Assembly (NCBI GenBank): GCA_902572155.1
Contig: CACGET010000010.1
Span: forward strand, 1 to 25,945
Source: an uncultured Pelagibacteraceae bacterium
GTDB taxonomy: Bacteria > Pseudomonadota > Alphaproteobacteria > Pelagibacterales > Pelagibacteraceae
Length of the DNA: 25,945 bases
Direction of reading: 5' to 3'
Positions 15,532-23,785 of this stretch are shown here, in pieces. Every line of letters begins with the position of its first letter. Position 1 is the stretch's first letter. Position numbers and translations under genes: made by a program. Under the pieces are notes generated by a model, which saw only the letters and a program-made list of their open reading frames with translations, searched no databases and was not told where the DNA came from.

Positions 15532-16530
15532 TTAATTTAGTAAATCTTCAAGTAAGTTTACTTCCCCAATTTTAAAAATAACTGCATCTTCTTTTTTATA
15601 TCCATATTTTTCAGCACTATTCTTAAATCTAATTGGTGGTTCCATTATTGGTTCTAAAGATAAAACAAATGTTCCCCAATGAGTGCCAATTATTTTTTTA
15701 CTTTTTAAATTTTTTCCTATTCCAAGCGCCTCTTCGGGATTTGTGTGATAAGACGATTTATCTTTATAAGGTGATATTGGATAAAAATTATAAGCGCCAA
15801 TATTAATAAAAGAAAGATCTATTGGCCCGTATTTATTACCTAAGTCTTTGTAAATATTTCCAACGCCAGTATCACAAGCAAAAAAAATTTTTTTTCCGTC
15901 ATATTCAATTAGAAAGTTGCCCCATAAAGTTTTATTAGTATCTGTTAGGCTTCTTTTGGACCAATGAACTGCTGGAAGGAATGTAATTTTTAATTTTTCA
16001 TTAATAATCATTTCATCATACCAATCCATTTCGTTTACATCTTTATACCCATTCTTTGTAAAATATTTTCCAAGTTTAAGTGGAAGCACGACTTTAGCTT
16101 CTTTGAATGGAAACCTTCGAATAGTTGTCATATCTTGATGATCGTAATGGTTATGCGTTAATAAAAATATGTCTGTTTTAGGAATTTCATTTAATTTTAA
16201 AGCTGGTTCAGTAAACCTTTTTGGACCAAATATTAGAGGTCCTGCATTTTTAGAAAAGACAGGATCTGTTATAATAGTTGTATCTCCTAATTTAATTAAA
16301 AAAGTTGCATGACCAATCCAAGCTACATAATCATCATTTTTAAACTTATCTAAATCAGCTTTTACTTTACTCTTATCTACCACATGTTCCTTAGGAACTG
16401 TCATATCAAGTTTCTTTTTTTCTTTATTAAAAATTTTAAATGACCATTTAAAATTAATATCTCTTTTTGGAGATCCTTCGGGATTTCTAAATGTTCCATT
16501 ACGGAGATGGTGGTAAGGTTTTTTTTCCAT
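15532..16530 (-). CDS. metallo-beta-lactamase-fold hydrolase (NAPE-PLD-like)
   Basis: A 332-residue enzyme of the metallo-beta-lactamase fold. The metal-binding residues are visible: THNHYDHQD (H126, H128, D130, H131), PAVHWSKR (H189), ACDTG (D220) and IGTHWGTF (H284). The N-terminal HHLRNGTFRNPEG, together with GHATFLIKLGDTTIITDPVFS, are features I associate with N-acyl-phosphatidylethanolamine phospholipase D-like and related L-ascorbate-lactonase (UlaG)-like proteins. This suggests a hydrolase of lipid or other phosphodiesters, but the substrate is not determined. There is no signal peptide, so it is probably cytoplasmic. It follows the SGNH esterase gene by 13 bases and is likely co-transcribed with it. 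Confidence 0.85.
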   Translation of the reverse strand: MEKKPYHHLRNGTFRNPEGSPKRDINFKWSFKIFNKEKKKLDMTVPKEHVVDKSKVKADLDKFKNDDYVAWIGHATFLIKLGDTTIITDPVFSKNAGPLIFGPKRFTEPALKLNEIPKTDIFLLTHNHYDHQDMTTIRRFPFKEAKVVLPLKLGKYFTKNGYKDVNEMDWYDEMIINEKLKITFLPAVHWSKRSLTDTNKTLWGNFLIEYDGKKIFFACDTGVGNIYKDLGNKYGPIDLSFINIGAYNFYPISPYKDKSSYHTNPEEALGIGKNLKSKKIIGTHWGTFVLSLEPIMEPPIRFKNSAEKYGYKKEDAVIFKIGEVNLLEDLLN

Positions 16531-16543
16531 TTTTAATAAATTT

Positions 16544-17152
16544 TTATAGTTTTTTTAAAATTATTTTTTCTAGTTTTGAACTAATAATTACTGTTCCTCT
16601 CTTATTTGGATGTATACCATCACTTAAATTGAGTTCAGCATTCATAGCCACACCATCTAGCAAAAAAGCAATAAGTTCTAACTCATATTTTTTAGATAAA
16701 TCCAAAAAAATTTTATCAAAATTTTTCTTATATTCAGATCCATGTGAAGTTGGAGCAATCATTCCCGCTAAAATAATATCAACATTTTTTTCTTTCGAAA
16801 TTTGAATTATTTTTTCAAGATTATTTTTAGTTTCACTTGGTTTGATACCCCTTAGCATGTCATTAGCGCCAAGACCCAAAATCATTAAATCTATTCCAGG
16901 TTCTGATAAAGTCCAATCTGCTCTATTTAATCCACTAGATGAGGTGCTACCCGAAACACTACCATTAATGACCTCTATATCGTGACCTTTTGATTGTAAG
17001 CTTTCTTGCAAAATAAATGATAAATGATGCTCATTTGGTAAACCATAACCGGCCATTAGGCTATCACCAAATAATACAATTTTTTCAATTGCATATGTGT
17101 TTATGGTTAGTAGACAGAGAACAATTATTTTAATAATAAAACTTTTATACAT
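16544..17152 (-). CDS. tesA: TesA-like SGNH-family esterase, exported
   Basis: A 202-residue arylesterase/lysophospholipase of the SGNH (GDSL) family. An N-terminal signal sequence (MYKSFIIKIIVLCLLTINTYA) is followed by FGDSLMAGYG with catalytic S31, NGSVSGST (G64), GLGANDML (N97), and SDGIHPNKRG with the D178/H181 pair. It is probably periplasmic or lipid-facing. The chosen ATG (17152-17150) lies in CATG, which also supplies the ATG of the divergent ABC gene; an ATG at 17158 would add two residues. A longer reading from 17203 would add a poorly fitting N-terminus ahead of the signal peptide. The tesA/ybbA/ybbP divergent order matches E. coli. The gene symbol reflects this synteny and family. 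Confidence 0.88.
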   Translation of the reverse strand: MYKSFIIKIIVLCLLTINTYAIEKIVLFGDSLMAGYGLPNEHHLSFILQESLQSKGHDIEVINGSVSGSTSSSGLNRADWTLSEPGIDLMILGLGANDMLRGIKPSETKNNLEKIIQISKEKNVDIILAGMIAPTSHGSEYKKNFDKIFLDLSKKYELELIAFLLDGVAMNAELNLSDGIHPNKRGTVIISSKLEKIILKKL

Positions 17153-17816
17153 GAACATTCTTCTTAAATTAAAAAAAGTAAATCTTAAATATAAAACTGG
17201 CAAGGATAATATTAACGTTTTAAATAATATTAACTTAACTACTAAAAAAAAAGAAACTATTTCAATAGTAGGTGCAAGTGGTTCAGGAAAAACAAGTCTT
17301 ATAATGCTGATTGGAGGTTTAGAGCGCGCAACATCAGGTAAAATATTTTTTCAAAATCAAGAAATAACTAAATTGAATGAAGATGAAGTATCAGAGATCA
17401 GAAAGAAAAGTATTGGTATAATTTTTCAGTCTTTTTATTTAATTCCTAATTATACAGCAGTTGAAAACGTTGCTTTAACTCTTGAACTTAATAGATTTAA
17501 AAATCCTGAGAGAAATGCGAAAGAATTGTTGGAAAGATTTGGTTTAAGACATCGATTTAATAATCTACCAAGCCAGTTGTCAGGAGGTGAACAACAACGT
17601 GTAGCTATTGCAAGAGCAATTGCTATGAAACCTGAATTAATTTTAGCTGATGAGCCAACAGGAAATTTAGATACTGAAAACTCTTCTATGATCTCTAAAA
17701 TCTTATTTAATTATGTTAAAGAGGAGGGCTCCTCACTAATTATGGTAACTCACGATATAAAACTTGCAAATAAAGCAAAGAGAAAAATTAAAATTAAAGA
17801 TGGAAAAATTAAATAA
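17151..17816 (+). CDS. ybbA: ABC transporter ATP-binding protein (YbbA/LolD-like)
   Basis: A 221-residue ATPase of the MacB/LolD-like branch. Motifs in order: Walker A GASGSGKTS (41-49), Q-loop IIFQSF (Q93), signature LSGGEQQRVAIARA (143-156), Walker B LILADEPTGNLD (163-174), and H-loop VTHD (H201). It energises the FtsX-like permease encoded immediately downstream. The ATG at 17151 is chosen because the protein then starts MNILLKLKKVNLKY, the normal ABC beginning. An upstream ATG at 17097 would add an unrelated 18-residue lead lying within the esterase signal-peptide region. In E. coli, ybbA is likewise divergent from tesA and followed by ybbP. Confidence 0.92.
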   Translation: MNILLKLKKVNLKYKTGKDNINVLNNINLTTKKKETISIVGASGSGKTSLIMLIGGLERATSGKIFFQNQEITKLNEDEVSEIRKKSIGIIFQSFYLIPNYTAVENVALTLELNRFKNPERNAKELLERFGLRHRFNNLPSQLSGGEQQRVAIARAIAMKPELILADEPTGNLDTENSSMISKILFNYVKEEGSSLIMVTHDIKLANKAKRKIKIKDGKIK

Positions 17817-17832
17817 TTTATCTGAAATTAAT

Positions 17833-20337
17833 ATGATAATAAAATATGCTTTGAAAGACTTAAGCAGAAACTACAAGAAAATTTTCAGTATCATTGTTAC
17901 TCTATTTATTAGTCTTTTCATATTAAGTGCAATTTTTACTATTGAGGACAGTTTAAAAAAAGAACTGAATAATAATGCTAGAGCATTGCTCGGTGGAGAT
18001 TTAGAAATTGATTATAATCGTAATCAAGGCAATTTAGAATTAATAAATAAAGTCAAAGAATTCACAACTGTATCCCAGATGATTGAGTTTAGCACAATGC
18101 TTTCAACAACTAATCGTGAAAAAAATACATCTTTATTTACTAGAATTAAAACTGTTGATAAAAAATATCCTTTATATGGTGAGATTGTTTATGAGCCTGC
18201 TGGTGCTTACGAGCGTATGCAAAATGAACCAAAAACGATTTTAATTAATGAAGGTTTATCAAAAACTCTAAAAATTAAAGTTAATGAAATTGTAAAAATT
18301 CAAGATCATGAATTTGTAGTGGCTGGTAAAATAAAGTCAGTACCCGATGTTAGTGGGTTTGTGGCTTTTGGTGATTGGGCTTTAGCAAGCAAACAGACTT
18401 TAGATATTTTAGAATTAAATGGAATAGGTAGTTTTTTAAATTATGAATATAAAATAAAATTTAATCAAAATAGTAACTCTGCTATATTAGAAAAAAAGAT
18501 CGAAAGTATTTTTAGGAATGATAAAAAAGTAAAACTTAGATACCCAGAAAATTCAGCAAGTGGGTTAAAGCGAATTATTAATAATTTTTCACAGTTTTTG
18601 TCACTTGTATCAATAAGTGCGATGTTAATAGCTGGAATTGGAATTGCTAATACATTTTTATCTTTCATTAATCAAAACAATATGTCTATAGCAGTTAGAA
18701 AAGCAGTTGGGTTTTATTCAGGAAATATTAAAAAACTTTATTATCTTCAGTTATTTATATTATTATTGATAATTAGTATTTTTGCATATGTTAGCAGCTT
18801 TTTAACATTACCTATTGTAAATAGATACTTATCTGATGGCCTTGGATTTAATATTCATCCAGCTATTTCTTTTTTTAATTTCATTAAAATATTTTTAATA
18901 GGTTTATTAGTGTTATTTATTTTTTCAATTCCAACCATAAGCTCCATAGATCAAGTTAAAGCTTCAAATTTATTCAGAAATATATTTCAAAATGTACAAT
19001 TTTATTATTCAAAAAAATTAATTTTTATAAGTATTATTTTGTTATCGACCTTAATCTTATTATTTACTTTTAGATCTGAGAATCCTGGTTATAGTTTAGG
19101 CTATTTTGCAGCTTTTTTTTTATGTCTGATTGTATTCTTTTTACTATCTAAATTGATAATTTTTTTTCTTAAAAAATTTAAATCAAAATCAAATATCTCC
19201 TTAAAATTATCTATCAAAAATATTACTCAAACAAAAAGTATTACACCTATTACAATTATGTCTTTAGGTTTGGGAGTTACTTTGCTATTAACTTTGGCAT
19301 TAGTTGGAACCAACTTTCAAAGAGAAATAGCAAAATCAATTCCTGATATTGCCCCAGATTATTTCTTTGTAGGTATTCAAAATGGGGAAAGAAAAAAATT
19401 TGAACAAAATATTTTGTTAATGGATCCAGATGCAAATATAGAAATTGTACCAATGGTTTCGTCAGGTATTGTGAAGATAAATGGTATAAATCCCAATTCG
19501 TATATCACAACTGATAATGATAGTTACTGGGTAATAGGTAGCGAACGACGATCGTCATGGGCAAAAAATGTGCCTGAAGATAATCTCATTGTTAAAGGTA
19601 AGTGGTGGGACACATCTAAACCTAACCATCTTCAGATATCATTAGACGCAAAGGTTGCAAAAGATTTTAATATCAACTTAGGAGACATATTTACTTTAAA
19701 TATTTATGGCAGAGAAATTGATGGTGAAGTTGTAAATTTTAGAGAGGTTGATTATAGAGATCTTAGTATAAATTTTGCCATGCTATTTAACCCAGAGTTT
19801 GCAATCAATATCCCACACGAATACTTAGCCACTGCAAAATTTAAAGATTTAAATAAATTTAATGAAATACAAATGCTTGAAGTTCTTCCAAGCTTATCGA
19901 TGATAAAAATTGCAGATTACTTAAATAAAGTCACATCTGTTTTAAATAAAGTTTTCATAGCTGTTATATTAATTTCAGCAGTAACAATTGTTATTGGTTT
20001 AATTGTGATTTCGAGTGCAATTATTGTACAAGGAAAATTGAAAGAATATCAAAATTTAGTATTTAAAATCCTAGGTTTTTCAAAGAAAGAGATCGTTTTT
20101 TCATCATTAATTGAATTTTTAATCATCTTTAAATCAGTGATATTAATTGCAATATTTTTTGCAGTTTTTGGCTCTAAATTTATTATTGAAAATGTATTTG
20201 AGTTGTCATGGCAATTTGATTTTAAGGTTTTAATTTACCTAAGCTTTTCTATTGGATTAGTAACATTAATATTGATTTTATTAACTAATTTAAAATACTT
20301 AAATCCAAAAGTTTACCCACTTGTAAGAAATCAATAA
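17833..20337 (+). CDS. ybbP: FtsX-like ABC permease (YbbP-like)
   Basis: An 834-residue membrane protein: an N-terminal helix (about 15-38), a large extracytoplasmic region, three helices around residues 250-390 (FtsX domain), a second set of helices around 395-455, another large extracytoplasmic region, and three C-terminal helices (about 715-830), i.e. two FtsX modules as in YbbP. The start at 17833 (MIIKYALKDLSRN) aligns with the MIARWFWREW start I recall for E. coli YbbP. An ATG at 17800 overlapping ybbA and a TTG at 17764 are alternatives. The transported substrate is not known; adjacency to the TesA-like esterase hints at lipid or membrane-anchored molecules. Confidence 0.88.
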   Translation: MIIKYALKDLSRNYKKIFSIIVTLFISLFILSAIFTIEDSLKKELNNNARALLGGDLEIDYNRNQGNLELINKVKEFTTVSQMIEFSTMLSTTNREKNTSLFTRIKTVDKKYPLYGEIVYEPAGAYERMQNEPKTILINEGLSKTLKIKVNEIVKIQDHEFVVAGKIKSVPDVSGFVAFGDWALASKQTLDILELNGIGSFLNYEYKIKFNQNSNSAILEKKIESIFRNDKKVKLRYPENSASGLKRIINNFSQFLSLVSISAMLIAGIGIANTFLSFINQNNMSIAVRKAVGFYSGNIKKLYYLQLFILLLIISIFAYVSSFLTLPIVNRYLSDGLGFNIHPAISFFNFIKIFLIGLLVLFIFSIPTISSIDQVKASNLFRNIFQNVQFYYSKKLIFISIILLSTLILLFTFRSENPGYSLGYFAAFFLCLIVFFLLSKLIIFFLKKFKSKSNISLKLSIKNITQTKSITPITIMSLGLGVTLLLTLALVGTNFQREIAKSIPDIAPDYFFVGIQNGERKKFEQNILLMDPDANIEIVPMVSSGIVKINGINPNSYITTDNDSYWVIGSERRSSWAKNVPEDNLIVKGKWWDTSKPNHLQISLDAKVAKDFNINLGDIFTLNIYGREIDGEVVNFREVDYRDLSINFAMLFNPEFAINIPHEYLATAKFKDLNKFNEIQMLEVLPSLSMIKIADYLNKVTSVLNKVFIAVILISAVTIVIGLIVISSAIIVQGKLKEYQNLVFKILGFSKKEIVFSSLIEFLIIFKSVILIAIFFAVFGSKFIIENVFELSWQFDFKVLIYLSFSIGLVTLILILLTNLKYLNPKVYPLVRNQ

Positions 20338-20348
20338 CCTCCTATTAT

Positions 20349-21416
20349 TTAATAAGCCTTTTCCATTAGCCATAAACTATTACCTGCTAAAAAATAAATT
20401 TTTCCATTTTGAGGATGTACTTGAATATCTCTTATTCTTCCAATTTTTTTTTCAAATATCAGGTCTTCTTTAATATTATCCAAATCATCAAAATTTAATT
20501 TTCTTAAAGATTTATCTTTAAGGGAAGTAATGAGCGCATGACCATTCCACTCTTCAAATTCTTTACCTTTGTAAATTTGAATTGCACTTGTTGCGATTGA
20601 AGGAACCCAATACTGAATAGCTTTGGTAAAACCAGGTTTCCATTTAGGCCCTATTTTAGTACCTGAATAATTTCTTCCTCCCCATCCTAGTATTTTCCAG
20701 CCGTAATTCTCCCCTTTTTTTGCTTCACCAAACCAATCTCCACCCATAGCCCCATGATTACTTAGATAAATTTTTCCATCAAATTTAGATATAGTTAAAC
20801 CTTGTGGATTCCTCACTCCAATTTGATAAATTTCAGGTAACCAATTTGACTTACCTTGAAATTTTGGGTTATCTTCTGGAATTCTTCCATCAGTATAAAT
20901 CCTGATAATACTTCCAGGATGTTTTGTAGGATCTTGTGCGATCATACCTTGACCTCTTTCTCCTGCAGAGGCAAAAAGATACTCATCTTTTATAGCCAAT
21001 CTTGAACCAAAATGATAGCCTGAATCTATAGGTGGTTCTGCCTGAAAAATATTTTTAAAGTTTAATTTATTTTTATCTAACCTTGCTTTTGCAATTGAAG
21101 TGCTTGTTTTCAAATCTCCTCTATCTTCAGTATAAGATATCCATAATTTTTCATCTTTATAAATTATATCTAATAATCCACCTTGACCGTGTACCATATA
21201 ATTAAGATTGTGTTCTATAATAGAAATTTTTTTTGAGGATAAATCTATAATTTTAATTTCTCCCTCTTTTTCCGTAATAATGATTTCATTATTATTAATA
21301 AATGTAGCACTCCATGGATTTTTTAATTTAACAATTTTAGTATATTTATAATTTTCAGAAAAACTTTTAGAAGAAAATAAAATAATTAAAATTATAGAAA
21401 GAAAATATTTTTTCAC
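20349..21416 (-). CDS. PQQ-dependent sugar dehydrogenase (soluble, exported)
   Basis: A 355-residue six-bladed beta-propeller of the soluble glucose/aldose sugar dehydrogenase (GSDH, YliI/Asd) family. An N-terminal signal peptide (MKKYFLSIILIILFSSKSFS) directs export. Family residues include Q78 in HGQGGLLDI, the catalytic-type histidine H135 in YHFGSRL, HPGSIIRI..DGRIPEDNP (166-184), R202-N203 in GVRNPQGL, and NHGAMGGDW (220-228). I chose the GTG at 21416, one base after the SDR stop, because it gives a clean signal peptide. The ATG at 21452 would add 12 residues and a 35-base overlap with the SDR gene. No PQQ biosynthesis genes are visible in this window. Substrate unknown. Confidence 0.85.
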   Translation of the reverse strand: MKKYFLSIILIILFSSKSFSENYKYTKIVKLKNPWSATFINNNEIIITEKEGEIKIIDLSSKKISIIEHNLNYMVHGQGGLLDIIYKDEKLWISYTEDRGDLKTSTSIAKARLDKNKLNFKNIFQAEPPIDSGYHFGSRLAIKDEYLFASAGERGQGMIAQDPTKHPGSIIRIYTDGRIPEDNPKFQGKSNWLPEIYQIGVRNPQGLTISKFDGKIYLSNHGAMGGDWFGEAKKGENYGWKILGWGGRNYSGTKIGPKWKPGFTKAIQYWVPSIATSAIQIYKGKEFEEWNGHALITSLKDKSLRKLNFDDLDNIKEDLIFEKKIGRIRDIQVHPQNGKIYFLAGNSLWLMEKAY

Positions 21417-21417
21417 C

Positions 21418-22128
21418 TTAGGAAAGTTTTGATCTACCACCATCAACAGCAATAATTTGACCAGTTACCCAAGCACTCTCATCAGTAATTAAAAACTTTG
21501 CAAGAGCAGCTGAGTCTTTGCCTTCCCCTAATCTTTTTAGAGGATGAGCTCTAGCAATACCATCTGCAACGGCCATATTTTTTAGCATTGGCTCGGCGAT
21601 TTTTGATTTGGTTAAGCTTGGAGCTATACAATTGACTCTAATATTTGGAGCAAATTCAGCTGCTAAAGTTACAGTCAAGCCCTCAACTGCTGCCTTAGTA
21701 GATGCAATAATAGCATGATTTGTAAATCCTCTTTGAGCGGCAACTGTTGAAAATAATACCACAGACCCTTTATTTTTTTTTAGACTTTCTTGGTAACCTT
21801 TAATAATTTCAACTGCAGAGTAAAGATTTAATTTCATACATTTATTAAAATCTTGTTCCGTGACCATTTTCAATGGTTTTAAATCTATTGAACCTACGCA
21901 ATAGGCAAATCCCTTAATTTCTTGAATATCTGATTTAACCTTTTCAACAAAACCTTCATCCAAAACATTCGCTACAGTAAAATTACAATTTAGTTTTTTA
22001 GCAATTGAACTTACTTCATTCTCATTCCTGCCAACTAAGTGAATCTCTTTTTCTGAGCTTTTTAATTGTTCAGCTAAACTTGATCCAATAGATCCTGTCG
22101 CACCGAAAATAAGATATTTTTCTGACAT
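21418..22128 (-). CDS. SDR family protein lacking the catalytic tyrosine
   Basis: A 236-residue short-chain dehydrogenase/reductase with a Rossmann fold: FGATGSIGSSLAEQL (8-22) for nucleotide binding, AYCVGSID in place of the usual NAG motif, NLYSAVEII (101-109), VVLFSTVAAQRG (123-134), and RVNCIAPSLTKSKIA after the active-site region. The YxxxK active site reads IASTK (141-145): lysine K145 is present, but the tyrosine position is isoleucine. The C-terminal WVTGQIIAVDGG is typical. It is probably cytoplasmic and NAD(P)-binding. Either its chemistry is unusual or it is a non-catalytic relative. It is the first gene of a - strand pair with the sugar dehydrogenase and is divergent from the photolyase gene, with 27 bases between starts. 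Confidence 0.85.
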   Translation of the reverse strand: MSEKYLIFGATGSIGSSLAEQLKSSEKEIHLVGRNENEVSSIAKKLNCNFTVANVLDEGFVEKVKSDIQEIKGFAYCVGSIDLKPLKMVTEQDFNKCMKLNLYSAVEIIKGYQESLKKNKGSVVLFSTVAAQRGFTNHAIIASTKAAVEGLTVTLAAEFAPNIRVNCIAPSLTKSKIAEPMLKNMAVADGIARAHPLKRLGEGKDSAALAKFLITDESAWVTGQIIAVDGGRSKLS

Positions 22129-22155
22129 ATAATTTTTTATTAGTTATATTTAAAT

Positions 22156-23646
22156 ATGAAATTATTTTTTATACTTGGCAATCAATTATTTCCATTAAAA
22201 TATATAGACCGCTTCAAAAAGGATCATACGTTTTTTATGGCAGAAGATAACGGTTTATGCACTTATGAAAAACATCATAAACAAAAGATATTGTTATTTT
22301 TATCTTCAATGAGGTCCTATGCTGACAGTATTAAGAAAAATAAATTTAAATTAGATTATTTAAAGATAGAAGATAATGACTTTAAAGAGGATTATTTAAA
22401 GAAATTAAAAAAAGTAATTGATAAAAAGATAATATCTGAAATCACTAGTTTCGAAATAGAAGATAAAACTTTTGAAAAAAAAATTTTACAATTTTCCAAA
22501 AAAGAAAAAATTAATTGGAATATTATTCAAACGCCTATGTTTTTAAATTCTAGAGTTGAGTTTAAAAATTATATAGGTAAGTCAAAAAAACCATTTATGG
22601 CAACATTTTATAAAGAGGTTAGAAAAAAATCTGGGATATTAATGGGGTCTGGTGGTGAACCAATGGGTGGCAAATGGAGTTTCGATGAAGACAATAGAAA
22701 TAAATTACCAAAAGATATTGAGATTCCAAAATTTCCTAAAATCAATGAGACACATCATACAAAAAAATTAAAACCAATTGTTGAAAAATTGTTTAAAGAT
22801 CATCCAGGAAATACTGACAATTTTTGGCTTGCAACAGAATACGATGATGTAGTTAAGCTTTTAAATTTTTTTATAAAAGAAAAATCAAATTTATTTGGTG
22901 ATTATGAAGACGCAGTAAATCAAAAAGATAATATTTTATTCCACAGTGCATTGAGTCCATATATTAATTTAGGTTTAATCACACCTGAGTTTATTATTAA
23001 AAAAATTTTAGATTTTCATAAAAAGAATAAAATAAGAATGAATTCACTTGAGGGCTATATACGTCAAATAATTGGTTGGAGAGAGTTTATGCGAGGTATC
23101 TATCAAGGTTATTCAGATGAAATGGAAAATAAAAATTTTTTTAAACAGAATAGAAAAATGAAAAGTTCTTGGTACGACGGAACGACAGGTCTACCACCTT
23201 TAGATCATGCAATTCAGAATGCTGTCACATATGGATGGTCGCATCATATCGAAAGACTAATGATTTTATCTAACATAATGAATCTTTGTGAGATTAAGCC
23301 AAAAATTGTTTATAAGTGGTTCATGGAAATGTTTGTGGACTCCTCTGATTGGGTAATGGTCCCAAATGTTTATGGAATGGGATTATTTAGTGATGGAGGA
23401 ATTTTTGCAACTAAACCTTATATTTGTGGGTCAGCATATTTTATGAAAATGATGGATTTTAAAAAAGGTGATTGGTGCAATATTATGGATGGATTGTACT
23501 GGAGATTTATTGACAGAAATAGAAAATTTTTTTTAACTAATCCAAGATTATCAATGATGGTTCGTATTTTTGATAAAATGAAAACAGAAAGAAAAAAAAT
23601 GATTTTATCTGAAGCAGAAAAATTTATTAAACATAATACCTCATAG
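22156..23646 (+). CDS. photolyase/cryptochrome, PhrB (FeS-BCP)-related
   Basis: A 496-residue flavoprotein of the deoxyribodipyrimidine photolyase-related family, which includes prokaryotic (6-4) photolyase PhrB and CryB. The N-terminal domain starts FFILGNQL. FAD-domain motifs include GGKWSFDEDNR (171-181), EGYIRQIIGWREFMRGIY (299-316), WSHHIERLMILSN (361-373) with the His-His pair, and VPNVYGMGLFSDGG (402-415). Four cysteines bind a [4Fe-4S] cluster in PhrB. Here only C378 and C441 seem to occupy such positions; the usual DYCxxC stretch reads MMDFKKGDWC, and C424 lies in YICGS. It probably repairs UV lesions or senses light. The stop shares a base with the GTG of the DUF2256 gene. Confidence 0.88.
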   Translation: MKLFFILGNQLFPLKYIDRFKKDHTFFMAEDNGLCTYEKHHKQKILLFLSSMRSYADSIKKNKFKLDYLKIEDNDFKEDYLKKLKKVIDKKIISEITSFEIEDKTFEKKILQFSKKEKINWNIIQTPMFLNSRVEFKNYIGKSKKPFMATFYKEVRKKSGILMGSGGEPMGGKWSFDEDNRNKLPKDIEIPKFPKINETHHTKKLKPIVEKLFKDHPGNTDNFWLATEYDDVVKLLNFFIKEKSNLFGDYEDAVNQKDNILFHSALSPYINLGLITPEFIIKKILDFHKKNKIRMNSLEGYIRQIIGWREFMRGIYQGYSDEMENKNFFKQNRKMKSSWYDGTTGLPPLDHAIQNAVTYGWSHHIERLMILSNIMNLCEIKPKIVYKWFMEMFVDSSDWVMVPNVYGMGLFSDGGIFATKPYICGSAYFMKMMDFKKGDWCNIMDGLYWRFIDRNRKFFLTNPRLSMMVRIFDKMKTERKKMILSEAEKFIKHNTS

Positions 23647-23774
23647 TGAAAAAGGAAAATCTGCCTTTCAAAATTTGTCCAGTTTGCCAAAGGCCATTTA
23701 AATGGAGAAAAAAATGGAAGCTGAATTGGGATAAAGTTATATATTGCTCAAAAAAGTGTTCTAATAATAAATAA
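23646..23774 (+). CDS. DUF2256 zinc-ribbon mini-protein
   Basis: A 42-residue protein that begins with GTG overlapping the photolyase stop by one base (TAGTG). It reads MKKENLPFKICPVCQRPFKW, then RKKWKLNWDKVIYCSKKCSN. Two CxxC pairs (C11/C14 and C34/C38, the second spaced CSKKC) would bind one zinc ion. The CPVCxRPFxWRKKW and YCSxxC pattern is that of DUF2256, a family known to accompany or be fused to photolyase/cryptochrome proteins. Together with the coupled start, this supports a role as a photolyase partner. It is too short for ordinary gene finders with a 60-residue limit. The molecular function is unknown. Confidence 0.85.
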   Translation: MKKENLPFKICPVCQRPFKWRKKWKLNWDKVIYCSKKCSNNK

Positions 23775-23785
23775 AATTTAAGCTA

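Noticed and set aside
17097..17150. Longer N-terminus for the ABC ATPase from ATG 17097
   Set aside because: The extra 18 residues do not resemble ABC proteins and lie in the antisense of the esterase signal peptide; MNILLKLKKV at 17151 is the normal start.
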